The notes beneath the pieces are model-generated. The model was not told where the DNA came from. It made no database searches and saw only the letters and a list, made by a program, of their open reading frames with translations. A stretch of 64,000 nt of DNA from NCBI RefSeq assembly GCF_002750975.1, contig NZ_PEJS01000001.1, positions 372,001 through 436,000 on the forward strand, written 5' to 3'. Of this stretch, positions 54,451-63,420 are shown one piece after another. This DNA is from Stenotrophomonas indicatrix (GTDB lineage: Bacteria > Pseudomonadota > Gammaproteobacteria > Xanthomonadales > Xanthomonadaceae). Positions within the stretch are counted from its first letter, which is position 1; every line of letters begins with the position of its first letter. The translations under genes and the position numbers were made by a program.

Positions 54451-55137
54451 ATGTTGGGAATCGGACAGGGCATCCTCGGCATCGGGGCCTTCAAGCAGCG
54501 CCTGCCGCGCCCGGAAGAAGCTTTGCCGGGCCGCGACCAGCCGCTGCCGCTGCACAGCAACCAGCACTTCGTGAACAGCCATCCGCTGAAGGACCGTTTC
54601 GCCGGCCTGCAGCAGATCCGCTTCGCGCTGGGCTGCTTCTGGGGCGCCGAGCGCAAATTCTGGAACGAGCCGGGCGTGTACAGCACCTCGGTGGGCTATG
54701 CCGGTGGAATCACCCCGAACCCCACCTATGAAGAGGTCTGCTCGGGCCTGACCGGCCACACCGAGGTGGTGCAGGTGGTGTTCGACCCGGCGGTTGTCAG
54801 CCTGGAGCGGCTGCTGCAGCTGTTCTGGGAAAGCCACGACCCGACCCAGGGCATGCGCCAGGGCAACGACACCGGCACCCAGTACCGTTCGGCGATCCAC
54901 GCCACCGACGAGGCCCAGTACGCCGCGGCGCTGGCCAGTGGCGAGGCCTACCAGGCGCAGCTGGCTGCAGCGGGTTATGGCCCGATCACCACCGAGATCG
55001 TGTATCCGGCACCGGCGTACTACTACGCCGAGGACTATCACCAGCAGTACCTGGCCAAGAACCCGAACGGCTACTGCGGCATTGGCGGTACCGGCGTGAG
55101 CTGCCCGATCGGGTTGGATATGGAGGTGCCGCGCTGA
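54451..55137 (+). CDS. msrA: Peptide methionine sulfoxide reductase A
   Basis: Reduces methionine-S-sulfoxide in proteins and free Met-S-oxide, using thioredoxin. The 228 residues have the active-site Cys62 in [12 protein letters not shown], the GYAGG motif, GHTEVV, and two C-terminal resolving cysteines (Cys209 in NGYCGIGG and Cys218 in GVSCPIG). The N-terminal 50 residues resemble the E. coli MsrA extension. Oxidative-stress theme shared with oxyR-ahpFC nearby. Confidence 0.95.
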   Translation: MLGIGQGILGIGAFKQRLPRPEEALPGRDQPLPLHSNQHFVNSHPLKDRFAGLQQIRFALGCFWGAERKFWNEPGVYSTSVGYAGGITPNPTYEEVCSGLTGHTEVVQVVFDPAVVSLERLLQLFWESHDPTQGMRQGNDTGTQYRSAIHATDEAQYAAALASGEAYQAQLAAAGYGPITTEIVYPAPAYYYAEDYHQQYLAKNPNGYCGIGGTGVSCPIGLDMEVPR

Positions 55138-55203
55138 CGCGCGGTGGTCCGCTTGCGGCGGGCAGAAGCCAGAGCCAAAGCGGCTCTGGGTTTCTGTGGG
55201 TTG

Positions 55204-55387
55204 GGCGGGGCGGTGTGGGTTGGCAGGACACGCCGTGAACCCCCCTCCGGGGGCCGGCCCAGCCGCTGGCGGCTGTGCGTTCGGGCGCTTGCGAAGCAGT
55301 GCTTCGCAAGCAAAGCGCCCTCACCCATGGGGGCTCGATGGCGCCATCCATGGCGCCAACGGTCCTGCCAACCCACACCGCCCCGCC
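55204..55387. repeat. Long inverted repeat B1 (25-bp stem, 134-nt loop)
   Basis: Arms 55204-55228 and 55363-55387 pair perfectly over 25 bp. The loop carries several inner hairpins (CCCCC-tcc-GGGGG, GCTTGCGAAGC-agt-GCTTCGCAAGC, ATGGCGCCAT). The left flank (GCAGAAGCCAGAGC, about 55161-55174, then TGTGGGTTGGGCGG) resembles that of A1 (GCAGAATCCAGAGC, GTGGGTTGGCGG). The arm sequence differs from A1 yet is fully self-complementary. Confidence 0.85.
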
Positions 55388-55448
55388 CCCGACCGTTTCC
55401 CGGTGACGGTGGGCAAGAGCATGGGTTACTGACGAACTGATGGAAAAC

Positions 55449-55480
55449 AAAAAGGACGCGGCGTTCGCCGCGTCCTTTTT
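55449..55480. terminator. Strong bidirectional rho-independent terminator
   Basis: AAAAAGGACGCGGC-gttc-GCCGCGTCCTTTTT: a 9-bp GC-rich stem extended by an A5/T5 pairing, followed by TGTTTGTTTG. It serves msrA on the plus strand and transaldolase on the minus strand. It lies in the spacer between hairpins B1 and B2. Confidence 0.9.
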
Positions 55481-55574
55481 GTTTGTTTGCTTGCGAGCAA
55501 GCGCAGCGCGCGACCCGCTTCTGCTCTTCTTTTCTTTCTTCCGTGGCGGACCGCCGCAGGAAACTGTCAGAGGG

Positions 55575-55672
55575 CGGGCGGGTTGGGTTCGCGGGGGTGT
55601 CCGCCGCATGGATGCGGCGGCCAAGCCTCCAGGGACGGATTCACGGCGTCCCCCGCGAACCCAACCCGCCCG
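55575..55672. repeat. Long inverted repeat B2 (23-bp stem, 52-nt loop)
   Basis: Arms 55575-55597 and 55650-55672 pair perfectly over 23 bp. The 52-nt loop contains GCCGCATGGATGCGGCG exactly as in A2 and ends in GGCGT before the C-run. A GCAGGAAACTGTC flank and a pyrimidine tract (about 55520-55542) precede it, again as in A2. The 608-bp gap between msrA and transaldolase holds only B1, the terminator and B2. Confidence 0.85.
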
Positions 55673-55745
55673 ACCCAGCGCGGCTGTTGCTTCATGCAGT
55701 TCGCGACCAAGCCCCCGCCACGAGGGGCTCAGCCGTTGGCTGGAA

Positions 55746-56702
55746 TCACAGTTCCGAGCGAATGCGCTCGCGCAGCGCCTGCAGATCCTTGGCAAACGCA
55801 TCGATACCGGTCGCCAGCTTCTCGGTCGCCATCGGATCGGCCGCCAGGTCGGCTGCGAACTTCGCCGCGTCGATCGGCGTCACCTGCACCGCTTCAGCGG
55901 CACCGGCCACCAGCTTGCGCGGCAGCGCGCCGTGGTCGGCGTCGAGCTTCTCCAGCAGGTCCGGCGAAATGGTCAGGCGGTCGCAGCCGGCCAGCGCTTC
56001 GATCTGCGCGGTCGAGCGGAACGAGGCGCCCATCACCACGGTCGGCGAACCGCGGCGCTTGAATTCGGCATACACCCCACGCACGAACACCACGCCCGGG
56101 TCCTCGTCGATGTTCGCCGGGGTCTGGCCGTTGGCCACGTACCAGTCCAGGATGCGGCCGACGAACGGCGAGATCAGGAACGCACCGGCTTCGCTGCAGG
56201 CCAGCGCCTGGGTGGGGTTGAAGATCAGGGTCAGGTTGCAGTCGATGCCTTCGGCCTGCAGCACGCGCGCGGCTTCCACGCCTTCCCAGGTCGCAGCGAT
56301 CTTGATCAGGATCTTCTCGCGCGGCACGCCGGCATCGGCATACATCTGGATGAATTGACGGGCCTTGGCCACGGTCGCGGCGGTGTCGTGGGCCTGGTCG
56401 GCATCCACTTCGGTGGAGACGCGGCCCGGCACCAGCGTGCTCAGCAGCGCACCGACGCCGATGGTCAGGCGGTCGGCCACGGCGTGCACCACGGCCTCGC
56501 GGTCGCCGCCCTGCTGGCGGCCCCAGGCCAGTTCGCGTTCGATCAGTTCCGCATAGACCGGCAGGTCCAGCGCCTTCTTCACCAGGGTCGGATTGGTGGT
56601 GCAGTCCACCGGCTGCAGGCGCTTGATCGCCTCGTAGTCACCGGTATCGGCAACGACCACGGACAGTTCGCGCAGCTGGGACAGTTTGGACGGGGTACTC
56701 AT
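55746..56702 (-). CDS. tal: Transaldolase
   Basis: Moves a dihydroxyacetone unit between sugar phosphates in the non-oxidative pentose phosphate pathway. The 318 residues match the TalB class: [14 protein letters not shown] near residue 32, the Schiff-base Lys134 in [45 protein letters not shown] and [25 protein letters not shown]. Normal length. Head of its transcript; the Rnk-type gene lies 58 bp upstream on the same strand. Confidence 0.95.
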   Translation of the reverse strand: MSTPSKLSQLRELSVVVADTGDYEAIKRLQPVDCTTNPTLVKKALDLPVYAELIERELAWGRQQGGDREAVVHAVADRLTIGVGALLSTLVPGRVSTEVDADQAHDTAATVAKARQFIQMYADAGVPREKILIKIAATWEGVEAARVLQAEGIDCNLTLIFNPTQALACSEAGAFLISPFVGRILDWYVANGQTPANIDEDPGVVFVRGVYAEFKRRGSPTVVMGASFRSTAQIEALAGCDRLTISPDLLEKLDADHGALPRKLVAGAAEAVQVTPIDAAKFAADLAADPMATEKLATGIDAFAKDLQALRERIRSEL

Positions 56703-56760
56703 TACGGCTCCTGGTGCGGGGATTGCAGGGAAACTGATCGCGCGCGGTTCGCAGCGCAGG

Positions 56761-57165
56761 TCAGGGACGGTCGTTGTGGACCGCGCTCACGCGCAGCCGC
56801 AGCTTGCGGCCGCCCGGGGCGGTCCAGTCGATGCTCTGGCCAACGGCCAGGCCAAGCAGGGCGCTGCCGACGGGCGCCAGCACGGACACCTTGCCTTCAT
56901 CGACATTGGCTTCACGGGGGAAGACCAGGGTCAGGACATGCTTCTCGCCCGACACTTCATCTTCGCACTCCACGCGCGAATGCATCATGACGATGCCTTC
57001 GGGAATCTGGTCTGGCGGCAACACGGTTGCGCGGTTGAGCTCGTCGGCAAGCGTACGCGCGGCCGGCGTCTGGCTGTGTGCCGGGGATTCGAGCATGGCG
57101 TCCAGGCGGTCCATGTCGAGGGTGGAAACAGTGATCGACGGCGGAAGGCCGCTGGCGGTGTTCAT
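56761..57165 (-). CDS. Rnk-type GreA/GreB-family regulator
   Basis: A 134-residue protein of the Rnk/GreA-GreB C-terminal (FKBP-like) family: a short helical N-terminus ([11 protein letters not shown]), then the beta domain ([58 protein letters not shown]). Rnk binds RNA polymerase and affects nucleoside diphosphate kinase levels; it lacks the long coiled coil needed for transcript cleavage. Start ATG at 57165. Confidence 0.85.
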   Translation of the reverse strand: MNTASGLPPSITVSTLDMDRLDAMLESPAHSQTPAARTLADELNRATVLPPDQIPEGIVMMHSRVECEDEVSGEKHVLTLVFPREANVDEGKVSVLAPVGSALLGLAVGQSIDWTAPGGRKLRLRVSAVHNDRP

Positions 57166-57193
57166 GGTGACGCTCCTTGGTTGAAAGCCATGC

Positions 57194-57220
57194 AAAAGGC
57201 GGCACCTGCTGGCGCCGCCT
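57194..57220 (-). terminator. Rho-independent terminator after oxyR
   Basis: On the minus strand AGGCGGC and GCCGCCT form a 7-bp stem around a 10-nt loop, followed by TTT. It lies 69 bp past the oxyR stop, before the Rnk-type gene. Confidence 0.72.
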
Positions 57221-57288
57221 GACTGTATTGTGGGGACAAATGCGGCCGGAATCGACTCCCGCCGGTTTCGATGCCCGGCTGCGGTGTC

Positions 57289-58254
57289 TCAGCCGTTCAG
57301 CACCGGCGTGGGCGGGGTGGCAGCATCGCCGCTTGGCGGGGCCAGCGCCTCCAGCGTGAACAGCGCATCGGGCAGGCGCTTGAACTGCTCGGCCAGCTCC
57401 ATCAGGAACTCGTTCATTGCCGAGCTGCGGCGCCAGATCATGGCAATGCGACGGCTGGGACGGCCCTCGCCGACGAAGTCGAGCAGGCGGATGTTGTTCG
57501 AGCGTGGCACCGGCGGCTGTACCGACAGGCTGGGCAGCAGGGTGATGCCCACGTCGGCGGCGACCATCTGTCGCAGCGTTTCCAGGCTGGTGGCGCGGAA
57601 TTCCGACTTTTCATTGGCGCCGAACAGGCGACAGACTTCCAGCGCCTGGTCACGCAGGCAGTGGCCGTCTTCCAGCAGCAGCAGCTTCTGCGTGGCCAGT
57701 TCCTGTACGTCCAGATGCTCGCGCGTGGCCAGCGGGTGGCGGCCGGACACGGCCAGCAGGAACGGTTCCTCGAACAGGAATTCGGCGTGCAGCTGGTCGT
57801 CGATCACCGGCAGTGCCAACAGCGCGGCGTCGAGCCTGCCTTCGCGCAGGCGCTCCAGCAGCACATCGCTCTTTTCCTCCACCAGCAGCAGTTCCAGCTC
57901 GGGGAAGCGCGTGCGGATGCGCGGAATCACGTGCGGCAACAGGTAGGGGCCCAGGGTGGGGAAGATCCCCAGGCGCACCGTGCCCGCTTCGGGATCGCGG
58001 CTGCGTCGCGCCGCTTCCTTCAGCTGCTCCACTTCGGCCACGATCACCCGTGCCCGCGCGGCCGCTTCGTGGCCGGCGGGGGTCAACATCACCTTGCGCG
58101 GTGCGCGTTCCACCAGCGGCAGGCCCAGTTCCTCTTCCAGCTTGCGGATCTGGGTCGACAGCGTGGGCTGGCTGACGAAGCAGGAGGCGGCGGCCCGGCC
58201 GAAGTGCTTGTGATCGGCCAGGGCCACCAGGTATTTCAGGTCACGCAGGTTCAT
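57289..58254 (-). CDS. oxyR: Hydrogen-peroxide-sensing regulator OxyR
   Basis: LysR-family redox switch, 321 residues. The winged-helix domain (MNLRDLKYLVALADHKHFGRAAASCFVSQPTLSTQIRKLEEELG) is followed by the effector domain with the two redox cysteines exactly at the E. coli positions, Cys199 and Cys208, in EDGHCLRDQALEVC. The disulphide between them activates transcription of peroxide defences. It lies downstream of ahpF (80-bp gap) in the arrangement ahpC-ahpF-oxyR, which lets it control its own cluster through the site near 60.8 kb. Confidence 0.96.
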   Translation of the reverse strand: MNLRDLKYLVALADHKHFGRAAASCFVSQPTLSTQIRKLEEELGLPLVERAPRKVMLTPAGHEAAARARVIVAEVEQLKEAARRSRDPEAGTVRLGIFPTLGPYLLPHVIPRIRTRFPELELLLVEEKSDVLLERLREGRLDAALLALPVIDDQLHAEFLFEEPFLLAVSGRHPLATREHLDVQELATQKLLLLEDGHCLRDQALEVCRLFGANEKSEFRATSLETLRQMVAADVGITLLPSLSVQPPVPRSNNIRLLDFVGEGRPSRRIAMIWRRSSAMNEFLMELAEQFKRLPDALFTLEALAPPSGDAATPPTPVLNG

Positions 58255-58334
58255 CCTCAGACCTCTCGGGGTACTGCACCGGCAGGGCGTACCCAGCCGG
58301 TTGATGGTGCTCCCGATGGCCTGGGAACGTTGGA

Positions 58335-59927
58335 TCAGGCCGCTTCGGCCACCGCACCGCTGCTCTTGGGAACCGAGGAGCGGATCAGGTGATCGAAAGC
58401 GCTCAGTGCGGCGGTCGAACCGGCGCCCATCGCAATGATGATCTGCTTGTAGGGTACCGTCGTGCAATCGCCCGCGGCGAACACACCCGGCAGATTGGTC
58501 TGCCCGCGGTCATCGATGACGATCTCGCCACGCGGCGAAAGGGCCACGGTGTCCTTCAGCCATTCGGTGTTCGGCAGCAGGCCGATCTGCACGAAGATGC
58601 CTTCCAGTTCGACGCGATGGGAGTCGCCGCCGACACGGTCCTTGTAGACCAGGCCGGTGACGCGGCTGCCGTCGCCCAGCACTTCGGTGGTCTGCGCGCT
58701 GGTCAGCACGGTGACATTGGCCAGGCTGCGCAGCTTCTTCTGCAGCACTTCGTCGGCACGCAGGCTGGAATCGAACTCCAGCAGGGTCACATGCGACACG
58801 ATGCCGGCCAGATCGATGGCCGCTTCAACGCCGGAATTGCCGCCGCCGATCACCGCCACGCGCTTGCCCTTGAACAGCGGGCCGTCGCAGTGCGGGCAGT
58901 ACGCCACGCCCTTGTTGCGGTACTGGTCTTCGCCGGGCACGTTCATCTGCCGCCAGCGCGCGCCGGTGGACAGGATCACCGAGCGCGACTTCAACACCGC
59001 GCCGTTTTCCAGCTGCACCTGCACCAGGCCGTCTTCGCCGGCGGGCACCAGCGCACTGGCGCGCTGCAGGTCCATGATGTCGACTTCATACTCGCGCACA
59101 TGCTGTTCCAGCGCCGTGGCCAGCTTCGGGCCTTCGGTCTCCTTCACCGAAATGAAGTTCTCGATCGCCATGGTGTCCAGCACCTGGCCACCGAAACGCT
59201 CGGCGGCGATGCCGGTACGGATGCCCTTGCGCGCGGCATAGATCGCCGCAGCAGCGCCGGCCGGGCCACCACCGACCACCAGCACGTCGAAGGCGTCCTT
59301 GGCGGCGATCTTCTCGGCATCGCGCTTGCTGGCGTTGGTGTCCAGCTTGGCCACGATCTGCTCCAGGGTCATGCGGCCCTGGTCGAACACCGCGCCGTTG
59401 AGGTAGACGGTCGGCACCGACATGATCTCGCGCTGCTCGACTTCCTCCTGGAACAGCGCGCCGTCGATGGCCACGTGCTGGATGCGCGGGTTGAGCACCG
59501 CGGCCAGGTTCAGTGCCTGCACCACGTCCGGGCAGTTCTGGCAGGACAGCGAGAAATAGGTTTCAAACCGGTAGTCGCCTTCCAGGTTCTGCACCTGCTC
59601 GATCAGCTCGGCAGTGGCCTTGGACGGATGCCCACCGACCTGCAGCAGGGCCAGCACCAGCGAAGTGAACTCGTGGCCCATCGGCAGGCCGGCGAAGGTC
59701 AGGTGGATGTCCTGGCCCGGCGTGCCCAGGTCGAAGGACGGCACGCGGCCCTGGCCGTCGCGCAGCACCTGCAGCGAGATCTTGTCCGACAGGCTTTCCA
59801 GGGTCTGCAGCAGTTCCAGCATCTCCTGCGACTTGGCACCGTCGTCGGCATGCGCGGTGATCTGGATCGGGCGGGTCACGCGCTCCAGATAGGTCTTCAG
59901 CTGCGACTGCAGGTTGGCGTCCAACAT
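58335..59927 (-). CDS. ahpF: Alkyl hydroperoxide reductase flavoprotein subunit
   Basis: NADH-dependent disulphide reductase that recharges AhpC. The 530 residues have a tandem thioredoxin-fold N-terminal domain with Cys129-X2-Cys132 (LSCQNCPD), a linker, and a thioredoxin-reductase-like part: [21 protein letters not shown] (FAD), Cys344-X2-Cys347 in [26 protein letters not shown] (NADH) and [15 protein letters not shown]. The gene follows ahpC with a 214-bp gap that contains a long hairpin, so the two subunits may be expressed at different levels. Confidence 0.96.
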   Translation of the reverse strand: MLDANLQSQLKTYLERVTRPIQITAHADDGAKSQEMLELLQTLESLSDKISLQVLRDGQGRVPSFDLGTPGQDIHLTFAGLPMGHEFTSLVLALLQVGGHPSKATAELIEQVQNLEGDYRFETYFSLSCQNCPDVVQALNLAAVLNPRIQHVAIDGALFQEEVEQREIMSVPTVYLNGAVFDQGRMTLEQIVAKLDTNASKRDAEKIAAKDAFDVLVVGGGPAGAAAAIYAARKGIRTGIAAERFGGQVLDTMAIENFISVKETEGPKLATALEQHVREYEVDIMDLQRASALVPAGEDGLVQVQLENGAVLKSRSVILSTGARWRQMNVPGEDQYRNKGVAYCPHCDGPLFKGKRVAVIGGGNSGVEAAIDLAGIVSHVTLLEFDSSLRADEVLQKKLRSLANVTVLTSAQTTEVLGDGSRVTGLVYKDRVGGDSHRVELEGIFVQIGLLPNTEWLKDTVALSPRGEIVIDDRGQTNLPGVFAAGDCTTVPYKQIIIAMGAGSTAALSAFDHLIRSSVPKSSGAVAEAA

Positions 59928-59999
59928 GGTCTTCTCCTGGCTTCAGGCAAAACGGGGGCGTGGCACCGCTGTAGAAGGTAGCGGACCAGCGAGGGGGTA

Positions 60000-60071
60000 G
60001 GGGTGAACCCAAGAGGGCAGCGCGGACCTGTGGAAGGGGCGATGCGGGCGCGGCCGTCTTGGGTTCACCCC
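60000..60071 (-). repeat. Hairpin in the ahpC-ahpF intergenic region
   Basis: Arms 60000-60014 and 60057-60071 pair over 15 bp (GGGGTGAACCCAAGA and its complement) around a 42-nt GC-rich loop. It sits between ahpC and ahpF on their shared transcript. A role as attenuator or processing site that lets ahpC exceed ahpF is likely, but inferred. Confidence 0.75.
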
Positions 60072-60141
60072 CACGCCGGCGATGTGGCCGGCACGGGGAT
60101 GGGCGCGCCGCAGCGTGGGGCTGCGGCAGGCCGGTGCTGCT

Positions 60142-60705
60142 TTAGATCTTGCCGACCAGGTCCAGCGACGGGGTCAGGGTCTTCTCGCCTTCCTTCCACT
60201 TGGCCGGGCAGACCTGGTTCGGGTTGGCGGCGGTGAACTGGGCAGCCTTCAGCTTGCGCAGGGTCTCGGAGACGTCACGGGCGATCTCGTTGGAGTGGAT
60301 CTCCAGGGTCTTGATCACGCCTTCCGGGTTGATGATGAAGGTGCCGCGCAGGGCCAGGCCTTCTTCTTCGATGTGCACGCCGAAGGCGCGGGTCAGCTGG
60401 TGGGTCGGGTCGCCGACCAGCGGGAACTGGGCCTTGCCCACGGCCGGCGAGGTTTCGTGCCAGACCTTGTGCGAGAAGTGGGTGTCGGTGGTGACGATGT
60501 AGACCTCGGCGCCGGCCTTCTTGAACTCGGCGTAATGGTCAGCGGCGTCTTCGATCTCGGTCGGGCAGTTGAAGGTGAAGGCTGCCGGCATGAAGATCAG
60601 GACCGACCACTGGCCCTTCAGGGTGCTGTCGGAGACCTTGATGAACTCGCCATTCAGGTAAGCGTTGGCTTCGAACGGCTGGATCTGGGTGTTGATCAGG
60701 GACAT
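60142..60705 (-). CDS. ahpC: Alkyl hydroperoxide reductase subunit C (peroxiredoxin)
   Basis: Typical 2-Cys peroxiredoxin that reduces H2O2, organic peroxides and peroxynitrite. The 187 residues place the peroxidatic Cys47 in AAFTFNCPTE (the usual residue before it is Val; here Asn) and the resolving Cys166 in NQVCPAKW. GDPTHQLTRAFGV and RGTFIINPEGVIK are also standard. First gene of the ahpC-ahpF-oxyR cluster, with an OxyR-like site about 75-110 bp upstream of its start. Confidence 0.96.
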   Translation of the reverse strand: MSLINTQIQPFEANAYLNGEFIKVSDSTLKGQWSVLIFMPAAFTFNCPTEIEDAADHYAEFKKAGAEVYIVTTDTHFSHKVWHETSPAVGKAQFPLVGDPTHQLTRAFGVHIEEEGLALRGTFIINPEGVIKTLEIHSNEIARDVSETLRKLKAAQFTAANPNQVCPAKWKEGEKTLTPSLDLVGKI

Positions 60706-60779
60706 CGTTTTTCCTCTGGGTGAAGGGGAGTGGGTGAATCGACAGGACCTAGGTTACTGGTTCCATTTCGATAAGGACA

Positions 60780-60816
60780 ATGCATTGATTGCATCTATTT
60801 GATAGATGCAGTCTAT
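60780..60816 (-). promoter_or_regulatory. Probable OxyR binding site upstream of ahpC
   Basis: Four tetranucleotides at exact 11-bp intervals, ATGC (60780), GCAT (60791), ATAG (60802) and CTAT (60813), fit the OxyR pattern ATAG-N7-CTAT-N7-ATAG-N7-CTAT. The right half is perfect and the left half weak. The block is AT-rich within GC-rich DNA. It is shared by the divergent ahpC and prmC leaders (306-bp gap). Confidence 0.6.
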
Positions 60817-61011
60817 TGATGTGCGCTGAGCCGACAATGAATCAGGCCACCTGCATCCTGCAACCCGCTGTATGACAAGGGAAATCGTCAGCGGCTGCGG
60901 AAACCGGTCGATAGGTCTCTCATATCCCACCGCAGCGAATCCCGCCCCAGCGAACCTGAACGGTTTCCAGACTCTACAATTGCGGGCCCACCGCCCGCGC
61001 CAGTGCCTGCC

Positions 61012-61869
61012 ATGCCCGCCGATTCCGAACCGTCCCTGCGCCAGGTCGTGGCCGACGCCAGCGGCCGCCTGGGGGGCGCCGAGGCCCGTCATGAAGCGGA
61101 GCTGCTGCTGCTGCATGTGCTGCAGCGACCGCGCAGCTGGTTGTTCGCGCACGCTACCGATCCACTGCCCGCCGCCGAGCAGGCCGCGTTCCAGGCCTTG
61201 CTGGACCGGCGCCTGGCTGGCGAACCGGTGGCCTACCTGACCGGCCGCCGTGGTTTCTGGACCCTCGATCTGGAAGTCGACCCGGCCACCCTGATTCCGC
61301 GCCCCGAAACCGAACTGCTGGTGGAGCTGGCGCTGGATCGCCTTCCGCCGGATCGCACGCTGCAGCTGGCCGACCTCGGTACCGGCAGCGGCGCCATCGC
61401 CCTGGCCCTGGCCAGCGAGCGGCCGCAAGCGCAGGTGCTGGCCACCGACGCCAGTGTCGCTGCACTGGCGGTGGCGGCCCGCAACGCCGCGCGCCACGAG
61501 CTGGGCAACGTGCGTTTTGCCGAAGGTGGTCTCGACTGGTACGCGCCGCTGCACGGTGAACGCTTCGACCTGATCGCCAGCAATCCTCCCTATATCGCCA
61601 GCGACGACCCGCACCTGGAGCAGGGCGACCTGCGCTTCGAGCCGGCCACGGCACTGGCCTCGGGCGTTGATGGGCTGGATGACATCCGTCGCATCGTCGC
61701 CGGCGGCGGCGACCACCTGCAGCCCGGCGGCTGGCTGCTGATCGAACACGGCTGGGACCAGGGCGATGCCATCCGCGCGCTGTTCGAACAGGCGGGCTAC
61801 ACCGACGTGCAGACCGTGCAGGACCTGGAGCAGCGCGACCGGGTCACCCTGGGCCGGCGACCGGCCTAG
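61012..61869 (+). CDS. prmC: Peptide chain release factor N5-glutamine methyltransferase
   Basis: Methylates the GGQ glutamine of release factors RF1 and RF2, speeding termination. The 285 residues have an N-terminal helical RF-binding domain (to about 75), [18 protein letters not shown] motif [16 protein letters not shown], and the catalytic NPPY (191-194) in [18 protein letters not shown] start at the ATG at 61012; a GTG at 61003 is possible. It lies 49 bp before the iminopeptidase gene. In many bacteria prmC follows prfA; here it stands beside ahpC. Confidence 0.94.
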   Translation: MPADSEPSLRQVVADASGRLGGAEARHEAELLLLHVLQRPRSWLFAHATDPLPAAEQAAFQALLDRRLAGEPVAYLTGRRGFWTLDLEVDPATLIPRPETELLVELALDRLPPDRTLQLADLGTGSGAIALALASERPQAQVLATDASVAALAVAARNAARHELGNVRFAEGGLDWYAPLHGERFDLIASNPPYIASDDPHLEQGDLRFEPATALASGVDGLDDIRRIVAGGGDHLQPGGWLLIEHGWDQGDAIRALFEQAGYTDVQTVQDLEQRDRVTLGRRPA

Positions 61870-61918
61870 AATGGGGGTTCTCCTGCCAAGGGCAGGGCAC
61901 CACCACGGAGCTGCAAGC

Positions 61919-62860
61919 ATGCGTACGCTGTACCCCGCCATCACCCCTTACGACGTCGGCACCCTGAAGGTCGACGACCGCCACACGCTGTACTTCGAAC
62001 AGTGCGGCAACCCGGACGGCAAGCCGGTGGTGATGCTGCATGGTGGGCCCGGCGGTGGCTGCAGCGACAAGATGCGCCAGTTCCACGACCCGGCCAAGTA
62101 CCGCATCATCCTGTTCGACCAGCGCGGTGCCGGTCGTTCCACCCCGCACGCCGATCTGGTGGACAACACCACCTGGGACCTGGTGGCCGACATCGAGAAG
62201 CTGCGCGAGCACCTCAAGGTCGATCGCTGGCAGGTGTTCGGTGGCAGCTGGGGCTCGACCCTGGCGTTGGCCTATGCGCAGACCCATCCGCAGCGCGTGA
62301 CCGAACTGGTGCTGCGCGGCATCTTCATGCTGCGCCGCTGGGAGCTGGAATGGTTCTACCAGGAAGGCGCCAACCGCCTGTTCCCGGACGCGTGGGAGCA
62401 TTACCTCAAGCCGATTCCGGCAGTAGAACGCCACGACCTGATTTCCGCCTTCCATCGCCGCCTGACCAGCGAAGACGAGGCAACGCGCCTGGACGCGGCC
62501 AAAGCCTGGGCGGTGTGGGAAGGCGCGACCAGCTTCCTGCACGTGGATGACGACTTCATCAACAGCCATGAAGACCCGCACTTCGCGCTGGCATTTGCCC
62601 GCATCGAGAACCACTACTTCGTCAACGGCGGTTTCTTCGAGGTGGAAGACCAGCTGCTGCGCGACGCGCACCGCATCGCCGATATCCCGGGCGTGATCGT
62701 GCACGGCCGCTACGACGTGGTCTGCCCGCTGGCCAATGCCTGGGACCTGACCAAGGTGTGGCCGAAGGCGAAGCTGGAGATCACCCCGGCCTCGGGGCAT
62801 TCGGCGTTCGAAGCAGAGAACGTCGACGCGCTGGTGCGTGCCACCGATAGTTTCGCCTGA
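61919..62860 (+). CDS. pip: Proline iminopeptidase
   Basis: Alpha/beta-hydrolase (S33) that removes N-terminal proline from peptides in the cytosol. The 313 residues show the oxyanion HGGPGGG, FDQRGAGRS, the nucleophile Ser110 in GGSWGSTLALAYAQ, the acid in VHGRYDVVCP and the His in ASGHSAFE. The opening LYPAITPYDVGTLKVDDRHTLYFEQCGNPDG is typical of the monomeric bacterial enzyme, well known from Xanthomonas. Co-directional with prmC. Confidence 0.95.
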   Translation: MRTLYPAITPYDVGTLKVDDRHTLYFEQCGNPDGKPVVMLHGGPGGGCSDKMRQFHDPAKYRIILFDQRGAGRSTPHADLVDNTTWDLVADIEKLREHLKVDRWQVFGGSWGSTLALAYAQTHPQRVTELVLRGIFMLRRWELEWFYQEGANRLFPDAWEHYLKPIPAVERHDLISAFHRRLTSEDEATRLDAAKAWAVWEGATSFLHVDDDFINSHEDPHFALAFARIENHYFVNGGFFEVEDQLLRDAHRIADIPGVIVHGRYDVVCPLANAWDLTKVWPKAKLEITPASGHSAFEAENVDALVRATDSFA

Positions 62861-62870
62861 TCGGGAGGTG

Positions 62871-63420
62871 GTAGTGCCGGCCGCTGGCCGGCAACGCCTT
62901 ACCGGTAGCGCCGGGCCATGCCCGGCGGCTTTTGCGTTGAAACGTTCATCCACGCATGGCGTGGATCTACCACGGCCCAGTAGAGCCAGGCCATGCCTGG
63001 CTGCTTTTGTATTGAAACGCTCATCCACGCATGGCGTGGATCTACTACGGCCCAGTAGAGCGAGGCCATGCCTGGCTGCTTTTGCGTTGAAACGTTCATC
63101 CACGCATGGCGTGGATCTACTACGGCCCAGTAGAGCGAGGCCATGCCTGGCTGCTTTTGCGTTGAAACGTTCATCCACGCATGGCGTGGATCTACTACGG
63201 CCCAGTAGAGCCAGGCCATGCCCGGCGGCTTTTGCGTTGAAACGCTCATCCACGCATGGCGTGGATCTACCACTGCCCAGTAGAGCCAGGCCATGCCTGG
63301 CTGCTTTTGCGTTGAAACGCTCATCCACGCATGGCGTGGATCTACCACTGCCCAGTAGAGCCAGGCCATGCCTGGCTGCTTTTGCGTTGAAACGCTCATC
63401 CACGCGCGGCGTGGATCTAC
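62871..63420. repeat. SMAG array: 75-bp tandem repeat, about seven copies
   Basis: A lone TGCCGGCC-family SMAG (62871-62893) is followed by an array from 62905 to 63420 with an exact 75-bp period: unit starts at 62941, 63016, 63091, 63166, 63241, 63316 and a partial at 63391. Each unit holds a minus-oriented ATCCACGC...CTAC palindrome, a 9-bp spacer, a plus-oriented GTAGAGCC palindrome, and a fixed CTTTTGCGTTGAAACG linker. Because 75 is divisible by three, long spurious open frames with 25-residue repeats run through it. The last unit ends in the stop codon of the LysR gene. Confidence 0.93.

Noticed and set aside
60780..60816. A perfect four-half-site OxyR operator
   Set aside because: Only the right two half-sites match fully; kept as a probable site with moderate confidence.
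61844..63403. A 519-residue minus-strand open frame and two plus/minus frames with a 25-residue repeat
   Set aside because: The repeats are translations of the 75-bp SMAG array (75 is a multiple of three); the rest is antisense to pip. No protein homology.
62905..63420. Regularly spaced repeats looking like a CRISPR array
   Set aside because: Spacer and repeat are both conserved in every unit, units are palindromic SMAG dimers, and no cas genes are present.
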